Origin: Phyllobacterium sophorae
Lineage (GTDB): Bacteria > Pseudomonadota > Alphaproteobacteria > Rhizobiales > Rhizobiaceae
Reading direction: 5' to 3'
NCBI RefSeq assembly: GCF_003010965.1
Contig: NZ_PGGM01000007.1
Location: 211,894 to 275,893, forward strand
DNA length: 64,000 nt
Under the pieces are notes generated by a model, which saw only the letters and a list, made by a program, of their open reading frames with translations, searched no databases and was not told where the DNA came from. Numbering within the stretch: the stretch's first letter is position 1; the number at the start of each line of letters is the position of its first letter. The translations under genes were made by a program, and so were the position numbers. This document shows, piece by piece, positions 58,247 to 64,000 of the stretch.

Positions 58247-58664
58247 GCTTTCCTTCGGTATCGATTACGACCTCGCCATCTTCCTTTGTGAACGCCCCCT
58301 GTTGCGACCTTGGCAGAATGTCGAGGACCACTTCCGACGGCCGACTGAGACGCACACCTTTCTCCGTGACGACAAAAGGACGATTGATCAAGATCGGATG
58401 GGCTTCCATCGCGTCGAGCAGTTGCTCGTCGGTCAACGTCTTGTCATCCAGACCGAGTTCGGCATACGGGGTGCCTTTTTCGCGGATGGCTTGCCGGACC
58501 GTCAGTCCGGCTCTGCGGATCAAGTCTTTGAGCTCCTGACGGCTGGGTGGCGTTTTTAGATATTCGATGACGATCGGTTCGATGCCCACATTGCGGATGA
58601 GAGCCAATGTGTTGCGGGACGTGCCGCAAGACGGATTGTGGTAGATGGTGACGTTCATGGTCAT
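58236..58664 (-). CDS. arsC: Arsenate reductase, glutaredoxin-dependent type
   Basis: A 142-residue ArsC of the E. coli plasmid R773 type, which reduces arsenate to arsenite with glutathione and glutaredoxin. The catalytic cysteine is Cys13 in [11 protein letters not shown], and [17 protein letters not shown] carries the oxyanion-binding arginines. It overlaps aqpS by 4 bases (ATGA). It is unrelated in fold to the thioredoxin-type reductase domain encoded by the second gene of the same operon. Confidence 0.95.
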   Translation of the reverse strand: MTMNVTIYHNPSCGTSRNTLALIRNVGIEPIVIEYLKTPPSRQELKDLIRRAGLTVRQAIREKGTPYAELGLDDKTLTDEQLLDAMEAHPILINRPFVVTEKGVRLSRPSEVVLDILPRSQQGAFTKEDGEVVIDTEGKRVG

Positions 58665-59368
58665 TCAGCACCTTTCAGGTTGTTGAGCGCTTGGGTGGCG
58701 GGTTTCTGATCTGTCAGTATCCAACTGGCCAGCGCCATAGCCAGCAGAGCGCCGAGGAACTCTGCAATAATGAAGCCAGGCAAATCGGCGGGCCGGATGC
58801 CCGCGAAGGTGTTCGACAGGGCCCGTGCGATCGCGACGGCCGGATTGGCAAACGATGTCGAGGCCGTGAACCAGTAGGCGGCGGTAATGTAGAGTCCGAC
58901 CAGCCAGGGTATTGCATCCGGCCGGAAGCGGAGGCCGGCAAGAATGGTAAAGACGAGTCCGAAGGCCGCCACGGCTTCCGCAAGCCACTGTCCCGTCCCG
59001 GTGCGAACCGTGGCCGAAACTTCGATGATTGGAAGTTCGAACATCGCGTGGGCTATGAGTGATCCGGCCATGCCACCCGCGATCTGGGCAACGATATAGA
59101 GAAATGATGCATTCGCCTCGATATCCCGCCGTAGCGCGAAGACCATCGTCACCACCGGATTGAAATGCGCGCCCGAGATTGGTCCGAGGATGGTGATCAG
59201 CACCACCAGGATCGCGCCAGTGGGGATCGTATTGCCGAGCAGGGAAAGTGCCACATCGTTGGTCAGTCGGTCGGCCATGATTCCCGAACCGACGACAGTG
59301 GTAACGAGCATCGCCGTGCCGAGTGCTTCTGCCGCGAGGCGGCGGGACAGGTCGGGTATTACAGCCAT
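58661..59368 (-). CDS. aqpS: Aquaglyceroporin AqpS (arsenite channel)
   Basis: A 235-residue member of the major intrinsic protein family. Two NPA boxes are present, SGAHFNPVVT near 68-77 and TSFANPAVA near 176-184, between six predicted helices. In Sinorhizobium meliloti the arsR-aqpS-arsC-arsH operon uses AqpS to let arsenite made inside the cell flow out; the same context here supports the call. ATG 59368 has AAGGTGG upstream, and its first base is the last base of the preceding stop (TAATG). The open frame to 59479 is not part of the gene. Confidence 0.95.
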   Translation of the reverse strand: MAVIPDLSRRLAAEALGTAMLVTTVVGSGIMADRLTNDVALSLLGNTIPTGAILVVLITILGPISGAHFNPVVTMVFALRRDIEANASFLYIVAQIAGGMAGSLIAHAMFELPIIEVSATVRTGTGQWLAEAVAAFGLVFTILAGLRFRPDAIPWLVGLYITAAYWFTASTSFANPAVAIARALSNTFAGIRPADLPGFIIAEFLGALLAMALASWILTDQKPATQALNNLKGAE

Positions 59369-59508
59369 TAAGCCACCTTCGGCAGATTGCGGCCAATTTC
59401 GGACGAACAGATGGCTTGAGATATGTCCGCCATCGCATGGCCGAGCATGATACCGAGGACGTTGCACGAGGACACACACAGCGGGAGATAACGGTCGAAT
59501 TCGAACAT
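59368..59508 (-). pseudogene. acr3: N-terminal remnant of an Acr3-type arsenite efflux pump
   Basis: A 46-codon open frame with a strong ribosome site (AAGGAGAT) that reads FDRYLPLCVSSCNVLGIMLGH and later NLPKVA. This resembles the first part of Acr3 arsenite carriers (xxRYLxLWVALCxVxGIxLGH ... VNLP), from memory of that family, and then stops exactly at the aqpS start codon (TAATG). The likely history is a deletion that fused the 5' end of acr3 to aqpS. It could still be translated and could couple translation into aqpS. As a real small protein it would have cysteines at 11, 15 and 34. Confidence 0.7.
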
Positions 59509-59517
59509 TGTATCTCC

Positions 59518-60450
59518 TTAGAGGGAAACGCGTCGGGTCAATACTAACGCCGTCGAAGGACAGAGACTGGAGGCCTGAGGAGTAGCCAGGATTTCAGATG
59601 GTGCCGCTGCCCTGTCGACGACGTGGAAGCCCAACTTGCCAAAAAACGGCGCAATGTCGGTCGTCAGCAAATAGCCTGACTCCGCACCCTCCGCTTCTGC
59701 GAGGCGAAGCAACAGACGCGTGATAGCACTGCCGTGACCCTTTTTCCGCAGCTGTTCTGGCACTGCGATTGAGCGCAGCAGAGCATTCTTGCCGTAAATT
59801 TCGATGCCGCCATAGCCGATGGCAGCGCCGTTCTTGTCGAAGAAGCGAAAAAATGTTCCGCTCGACTCATTGAGATCTTCGACTGGGAGCGACGCAGCGC
59901 GCAGCGCGTCCCTAAAGGCAACGTCGGATGCAGAAATCTCGTGGGCTTCGATCTTTTCGCGACGGCCAATGGCCTGCAGCTGTGTTGTTAGCCACAAATG
60001 GTCGATAGAGTCCAACGGCAGGTTTAGAAACGCGCCGATCCGGTTCTTCATGTAGCGTGCCGCCAATGAAAACGCAGTCTCCTTTTCGATATCGGTTCCC
60101 TCGACCACGGCCGGATCCTCGATACCCCAATGAGCCGTGACGGGCTGACCCGGCCAGACCGGGCACGTTTCGCCTGCGGCGGTGTCGCAGACCGTAAAGA
60201 TGAAATCCATCTTCGGAGCGCCCGGGACAGCGAATTCATCCCAGCTTTTCGATCGAAAGCTTTCAGTTGGATAGCCGAGCGCGTCAAGAACCTTCAGCGC
60301 GAACGGGTTCACTTCACCCTTCGGCTGGCTTCCTGCGGAGAAAGCCCGAAAGCGGCCCTTGCCTTCCTTGGTCAAAATGGATTCAGCGAGGATCGAACGA
60401 GCAGAATTCCCAGTGCAGAGAAAGAGGACATTGTAGACATGGTCAGCCAT
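59518..60450 (-). CDS. Fusion of thioredoxin-type arsenate reductase and ArsN2-like acetyltransferase
   Basis: A 310-residue two-domain protein. Residues about 1-160 are a low-molecular-weight phosphatase-type arsenate reductase with the P-loop FLCTGNSARS (Cys12) and further cysteines Cys88 and Cys96 in TVCDTAAGETCPVWP, matching the three-cysteine relay of pI258-type ArsC. Residues about 165-310 are a GNAT domain with RSIAVPEQLRKKGHGSAITRLLL, like ArsN2 proteins of ars operons, whose substrate is unknown. ATG 60450 has AAGGAGA upstream and overlaps arsR by 8 bases. Confidence 0.9.
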   Translation of the reverse strand: MADHVYNVLFLCTGNSARSILAESILTKEGKGRFRAFSAGSQPKGEVNPFALKVLDALGYPTESFRSKSWDEFAVPGAPKMDFIFTVCDTAAGETCPVWPGQPVTAHWGIEDPAVVEGTDIEKETAFSLAARYMKNRIGAFLNLPLDSIDHLWLTTQLQAIGRREKIEAHEISASDVAFRDALRAASLPVEDLNESSGTFFRFFDKNGAAIGYGGIEIYGKNALLRSIAVPEQLRKKGHGSAITRLLLRLAEAEGAESGYLLTTDIAPFFGKLGFHVVDRAAAPSEILATPQASSLCPSTALVLTRRVSL

Positions 60451-60799
60451 TGAATCTCTCCTTGGGCGGACAACACGGAACGATGTCGGCGATGAGCGGT
60501 GCGCAGATATCCGGATGTCCGGCACAGCAATCCCTCAGAAGGAAATTGATCGCCTCGCGAAGGTTCTCGAAGTTGACGCGGTAAATGATCGAACGGCTCT
60601 GCCGTTCCGAAGAGATCAATCCTGCCCTAGACAGGATCGCAAGATGCGTCGACATGGTGTTCTGAGGCACGTCGAGAATTCGGGAGACTTCGCCGGCTGC
60701 GATCCCGTCGGGCTCATGCATGACGATGAGCTTGAACGCATCCATGCGAGTAGGTTGTGCAAGAGCCGAAAAGGCTTCGATGGTGCGATCTTTTTCCAT
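60443..60799 (-). CDS. arsR: Arsenic-responsive repressor ArsR
   Basis: A 118-residue winged-helix repressor of the ArsR/SmtB family. The recognition helix region is VPQNTMSTHLAILSRAGLI near 44-62. The classical CVC motif in helix 3 is absent; instead Cys91, Cys92, Cys99, Cys109 and Cys110 cluster at the C-terminus, like the C-terminal arsenite site of Acidithiobacillus-type ArsR. It is the first gene of the operon, with an operator directly against its start codon. Confidence 0.95.
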   Translation of the reverse strand: MEKDRTIEAFSALAQPTRMDAFKLIVMHEPDGIAAGEVSRILDVPQNTMSTHLAILSRAGLISSERQSRSIIYRVNFENLREAINFLLRDCCAGHPDICAPLIADIVPCCPPKERFNG

Positions 60800-60819
60800 A
60801 TATCGGGATTTACCGATAT
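60800..60819 (-). promoter_or_regulatory. Probable ArsR operator
   Basis: A perfect 7-bp inverted repeat ATATCGG-N6-CCGATAT occupies 60800-60819, ending at the base before the arsR ATG. The N6 spacer holds the probable -10 element, so a bound repressor would cover the promoter. Confidence 0.75.
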
Positions 60820-60835
60820 TATGCTAGGCCGTCAA
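60807..60835 (-). promoter_or_regulatory. Promoter of the ars operon, probably giving a leaderless transcript
   Basis: On the minus strand TTGACG (60835-60830) is 17 bases from TAAATC (60812-60807). The expected start of transcription falls at about 60800-60799, that is, at the arsR ATG. No ribosome site is present upstream of arsR, which fits leaderless initiation. Confidence 0.6.
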
Positions 60836-61117
60836 GGTTCTTCGGCTCGAGTCGCGGCTATGGGCGGAATCTTCGGCTTGCGGCCGCCAGACCTCCCTGA
60901 TTGCCGGGACAGTGATGCATGGGAGGCGTCTGCCGCTTAGGACGTGGTTTCTGGTGCCTACCGGTGTGGGACCCGCAGCGGTGCTCAATTAATCGAGAAG
61001 AATGAAGCAGTGTCCTCCGTGTTGTTCATTTGTCGTTCAGGGGACAGAGCGTATGTTTAATTTTCAGTTAACATGTTGAATGCCTTCCGAAGCTTGGACC
61101 TTCGATTGGAGGACAAA
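60836..61117. other. Non-coding remainder between the ars operon and the exported-protein gene
   Basis: Together with the ars control sites this is the only gene-free stretch above 300 bases in the window. I see no convincing gene, RNA or repeat in it. A CGAAG-N7-CTTCG dyad near 61087-61103 is too short to interpret, and the ribosome site of the next gene is at its end. Confidence 0.5.
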
Positions 61118-61468
61118 ATGAGAAGATTGATTTCAGGACTTTGCGCAGTCCTGCTGACGGCCGGGACGTTTGGCGTCGTCGAAACGCCAAGCGCTGCACC
61201 GCTGATAATTCAGCCACCGTTGGAAACGACAACTGCTCCAGTTGCGAACGGTGAGAAAGTCCACTACCGTCGATACTATCATCGTCATTGGAATCGTGGC
61301 CGCCACCTTGGATGGAACCGTCGATATTATCGTGGTCGCTATTATCGCCGTCCGTATTATCGCCCATACCGCCCATACTATTATCGACCATACTATGATC
61401 CCTACTACGGCGATCCGTATTATTATGGTCGCAGAAACGGCGTTTACCTTGAATTCAACCTAAGGTGA
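61118..61468 (+). CDS. Exported Tyr/Arg-rich low-complexity protein
   Basis: A 116-residue protein with a signal peptide at about 1-28 (MRRLISGLCAVLLTAGTFG...) and a mature part whose second half (about 55-105) is built almost wholly of Tyr, Arg, Pro, His and Asp in RRYYRGRYYRRPYYRPY-like repeats. Similar YYRP-rich small exported proteins are frequent in rhizobia, with no known function. ATG 61118 has GGAGGA upstream; an upstream ATG at 61073 does not. The antisense strand is open too because of the repeats, but looks spurious. Confidence 0.75.
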   Translation: MRRLISGLCAVLLTAGTFGVVETPSAAPLIIQPPLETTTAPVANGEKVHYRRYYHRHWNRGRHLGWNRRYYRGRYYRRPYYRPYRPYYYRPYYDPYYGDPYYYGRRNGVYLEFNLR

Positions 61469-61522
61469 GCAGAGCGCCTCGACGAGGTTTCTAGCCAAAA
61501 GGCTGGAAGTTAGATTAAGCAT

Positions 61523-61554
61523 GTGCCCGCTCCACCTTTTGATGCAGCGGGCAC
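61523..61554. other. Hairpin downstream of the exported-protein gene
   Basis: A perfect 9-bp inverted repeat GTGCCCGCT / AGCGGGCAC (61523-61531 and 61546-61554) with a 14-base loop lies about 55 bases past the stop. No T-run follows, so it may be a factor-dependent terminator or an RNA end structure. Confidence 0.4.
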
Positions 61555-61749
61555 GAATGAGAGCGTCAAGTCGGCGAACATTCCTTCGATTTATATGTCA
61601 TCTGCTTAACGTTATCCCGAGCGTCCGGCGAACAGCCAGAGCAACTCTTTACGACTCAGGCCGCGTTCAAGCTGTCTGATGCTTCTGGTCGGGCTGATCA
61701 CGGACCGAAAGCCAATTTACCTTTTCCAAAGCTCAGTCAATTCGGTACC

Positions 61750-63390
61750 ATGGTCCGGTTCATAAGGGATGTGGGTAGCGGCATAATGGTGGTGTCTGTC
61801 GATAACGCAGAAAATCGGCCCGAGACGGGGAAAACCGCTTCTCAGCAACAGCAGTCTGTTCCGGTCGAGACCGAGTTGAAACTGCATTGTGATCCCGAGA
61901 CGCTAGTCCAATTGAGAAATTCACCCGTTATCCTTCAGTTCTCACGCAACAAGGGAAATTTCCGGCGGCTTGAAGCGACGTACTACGACACGGCAGATTA
62001 TCAACTACTTTGTGCCGGCCTGACCCTCCGTGTTCGACGCAGCGGAAGGCGTTATGTGCAAACGATTAAACGCCTGTCAGACAAGGATCGGCTTTCCCGC
62101 GACGAATGGGAAGCCTCCGTGGCGGCGCTTCAACCTGATCTTGGCGCATTGCCGACCGCCGAAATCGACGAGATTTTCAGCAAGATCACCGTCAATCAGT
62201 TGGTGCCGATTTTTATCACCAAGGTTCGGCGGCATACGATCGCTGTTGACTTAACCGATGGACAAATCGAGGTGGCCTTCGATGAAGGATTGATCGAGGC
62301 AGGAGCCCTGCAGGAGCCTATATCGGAGATCGAACTCGAATTGAAACAGGGCAAGGCCGCGACTCTTTACCAGCTTGGACTGGCATTGATGGATGTTTCC
62401 TCGCTGCGTGTCGCAACGCAGTCGAAATCGGCCCGCGGCTATGCCCTTGCTTTAGGCAGTCAACCCGCTGCCTGTAAGGCGGGTAAGTCTAATTTGCGCG
62501 GCGGTGAGACTGTCGACGAGGGGATCGCCACGTTGTTGTCAGCATGCCACAACCAGATCCTGGCAAATCTTTGCCCGGCCGCAATCGGACGAGAACCGGA
62601 AGCTGTTCACCAACTGCGCGTCGCCTTGCGGCGACTGCGCGCGGCGCTTTACCTGTTGCGCCGCGAATTTGATGCTCCGTCGCTGCAGGCGCTCGACACG
62701 CAAGCCCAACGCTTTGCCCACGGGTTGGATTCAGCGCGGAATTGGGATGTCTTTATCGGCTCGACGCTTCCGGCGATCGAAAAGGCAGGCCTCGTTGACA
62801 TTGAATTTTCAGGTCTGCATGCGAATTCCATGCCCTTTCATGACCAAGCGTACCTGCAGGTGCGGGAGGCAATCTCCGACCGCCAAACCAACCGTTTCCT
62901 ATTGTCGCTGGGGCTCGCCATCGAACAACGAAGCTGGCGCAGCGATATCGAAAGTAAGGATCTCGCCACATTGGCTGACCCCATCGAGACGCTCGCGGCG
63001 CGCGTCCTTGCCGGGCTTGAGCGCAAGGCAAGAAAGCGCGGACGTCATTTTCGTCATATGCAACCGGAAGCACGACACAAATTACGGATTCTGTTGAAGA
63101 AATTTCGTTACGCGATGGAATTTTTCCAGCCGCTCTATGGCAATCAGGCGGCCACCCAAAAATATCTCAAGTCCCTCTCGCGACTGCAGGACGCACTCGG
63201 CGTGGCTAACGACATCCAGACCACGCGGGGATTGTTATCCGATGTGCGTGAAACGACAGAGGATTCCAACGTGCAACGTGCGATTGGCGCAGTGATTGGC
63301 TGGCAGGGCCATGTTGCGATTTCCGGGGCCGGCGGATTGAACAGATGCTGGCGCAAGTTTCTGCACACCAAATCGTTCTGGCCGCACTGA
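61750..63390 (+). CDS. CYTH and CHAD domain protein
   Basis: A 546-residue protein with a CYTH domain (about 38-230, opening with the VETELKL ExExK motif that binds triphosphate and metal) and a CHAD domain (about 255-535) with the histidine-rich helices HQLRVALRRLRAALYLLRREF and MQPEARHKLRILLKKFRYAMEFF. CYTH enzymes act on triphosphates and CHAD domains bind polyphosphate, so a link to inorganic polyphosphate is likely. ATG 61750 is given; ATG 61786 is also possible and neither has a strong ribosome site. No polyphosphate kinase gene is nearby. Confidence 0.9.
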   Translation: MVRFIRDVGSGIMVVSVDNAENRPETGKTASQQQQSVPVETELKLHCDPETLVQLRNSPVILQFSRNKGNFRRLEATYYDTADYQLLCAGLTLRVRRSGRRYVQTIKRLSDKDRLSRDEWEASVAALQPDLGALPTAEIDEIFSKITVNQLVPIFITKVRRHTIAVDLTDGQIEVAFDEGLIEAGALQEPISEIELELKQGKAATLYQLGLALMDVSSLRVATQSKSARGYALALGSQPAACKAGKSNLRGGETVDEGIATLLSACHNQILANLCPAAIGREPEAVHQLRVALRRLRAALYLLRREFDAPSLQALDTQAQRFAHGLDSARNWDVFIGSTLPAIEKAGLVDIEFSGLHANSMPFHDQAYLQVREAISDRQTNRFLLSLGLAIEQRSWRSDIESKDLATLADPIETLAARVLAGLERKARKRGRHFRHMQPEARHKLRILLKKFRYAMEFFQPLYGNQAATQKYLKSLSRLQDALGVANDIQTTRGLLSDVRETTEDSNVQRAIGAVIGWQGHVAISGAGGLNRCWRKFLHTKSFWPH

Positions 63391-63450
63391 CCCGCCTGAT
63401 GCAAGACCCCTAATCCCGATAATTCATTCAGAATGACCGCTTGGAGGGTG

Positions 63451-63645
63451 CTATCTGTCCTTGCCCATGGCAATCGGTTTGCTGTCGGCATCCGCAAGCG
63501 CTGTCTTGACCGCGTTGAGAAACTCCTCGGGGCTATCGATAGAGACCGTGACACTCTTTGCTTTGTTGAAAGCATTCAGCCCGGAAAGCTTGAGCTGCCC
63601 GGTGTCCTGATCGTATCTCATTTCCTGTAGTTCTCTGAGGCGCAT
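63451..63645 (-). CDS. Small hypothetical protein
   Basis: A 64-residue open frame with a charged beginning (MRLRELQEMRYDQDTGQ) and a possible alpha/beta end (SVTVSIDSPEEFLNAVKTALADAD). I do not recognise a family. ATG 63645 has a GGAAGAGA ribosome site; ATG 63657 does not. It is convergent with the CYTH-CHAD gene. It could be chance coding, but the sensible composition favours a real gene. Confidence 0.5.
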   Translation of the reverse strand: MRLRELQEMRYDQDTGQLKLSGLNAFNKAKSVTVSIDSPEEFLNAVKTALADADSKPIAMGKDR

Positions 63646-63896
63646 CTTCTCTTCCAATTGTCACGACGGGCGTCACATATCCGCAATGTCTCTGTCACAA
63701 TCAAGAGTCGAAACGGTAAATCACGCCCGTTTTGGCCGCTACAGGCTTCAGGACCAAGCTGCAGGCGGAGCCTGCCTTCGAGCCGCTGGATCGACGGCAC
63801 GGTTTTGATCGCGACGAAACTTTAGATTGCCGTCACGCGATCCTGGCATAAAGGGATAAAACGGGCGCAACAGTTGGCCAGATTTGGAGTGGTGCG

Positions 63897-64000
63897 ATGA
63901 CTTATTCGAAGGACAAGGGCGAAAATACGGATTGGCTGGAAGCAGAGCTCGCCGATACGCTCGACGAGGACTACGAACTCGAACTTTCCGAACCGGCGCT
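63897..64000 (+). CDS. Unidentified protein, cut by the window end
   Basis: An open frame beginning at ATG 63897 with a GGAG site seven bases upstream runs off the window. The 34 visible residues are very acidic (DWLEAELADTLDEDYELELSEPA). Too little is present to name a family. Confidence 0.55.
   Translation, partial: MTYSKDKGENTDWLEAELADTLDEDYELELSEPA

Noticed and set aside
61068..61391. A minus-strand Asp/Asn/Gly-rich frame opposite the Tyr/Arg-rich protein
   Set aside because: It is the antisense image of the repeats and has no ribosome site; the plus frame has a signal peptide and GGAGGA.

Overview
The window is a stretch of chromosome from an alphaproteobacterium, most likely of the order Hyphomicrobiales (Rhizobiales) and near Phyllobacterium, Brucella/Ochrobactrum or Mesorhizobium. 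The basis is the gene order and protein types: kdsA-eno-ftsB-pdhABC-lpdA-lipA; a lipoyl domain on the pyruvate dehydrogenase E1 beta subunit; nifR3(dusB)-ntrB-ntrC followed by ntrY-ntrX-trkA-hfq-hflX; a fused ispDF; and an ars operon with an aquaglyceroporin gene. The genus is an inference. Coding density is high, and there are no rRNAs, IS elements, phage genes or CRISPR arrays.

Region 1 (1-13.5 kb) is housekeeping: a 5'-truncated kdsA, a PRC-barrel protein, eno, ftsB, then a tightly packed plus-strand operon for the pyruvate dehydrogenase complex (pdhA, pdhB, pdhC, an SGNH hydrolase, lpdA). It runs on through two small membrane proteins into lipA, a COQ10-like protein and a GNAT acetyltransferase. 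cinA and ispDF lie on the minus strand. Region 2 (13.6-28.9 kb) is the nitrogen two-component block (dusB-ntrB-ntrC, then ntrY-ntrX-trkA). Three unrelated genes (yfbU-like, DUF1993, DUF1428) interrupt it between ntrC and ntrY. After trkA come a metallo-hydrolase, a beta-propeller protein, a D-amino-acid transaminase, hfq and hflX. Region 3 (28.9-38 kb, minus strand) holds mazG, a YbaK deacylase, a PhnP-like hydrolase, tatD, metG, holB, tmk, a DacC-like protein whose catalytic residues are missing, and rlpA.

Region 4 (38-57.1 kb) is accessory metabolism. Eleven minus-strand genes are divided from a divergent LysR gene: an M20 amidohydrolase, a guanidine-modifying hydrolase, a complete betaine-type ABC importer, a DUF427 protein, two flavin monooxygenases, an ornithine-cyclodeaminase homologue and a histidine-lyase homologue. 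The last lacks the residues that form the MIO cofactor. I read this as an uncharacterised catabolic pathway, perhaps for a betaine or guanidino amino acid. Beyond the LysR gene is a polyamine-type ABC importer ending in an FAD-linked hydroxyacid dehydrogenase.

Region 5 (57.2-64 kb) has tRNA-Ser(UGA), then a six-gene minus-strand arsenic operon: arsR, an arsC-arsN2-like fusion, a decayed N-terminal remnant of an Acr3 efflux pump, aqpS, a second unrelated arsC, and arsH. An ArsR operator appears to abut the arsR start codon on a probably leaderless transcript. The window closes with an exported Tyr/Arg-rich protein, a CYTH-CHAD protein, a small hypothetical protein and the start of an unidentified gene.

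The points most worth following are the MIO-less lyase cluster, the acr3 remnant beside aqpS, the DacC-like pseudoenzyme, and the leaderless arsR arrangement.
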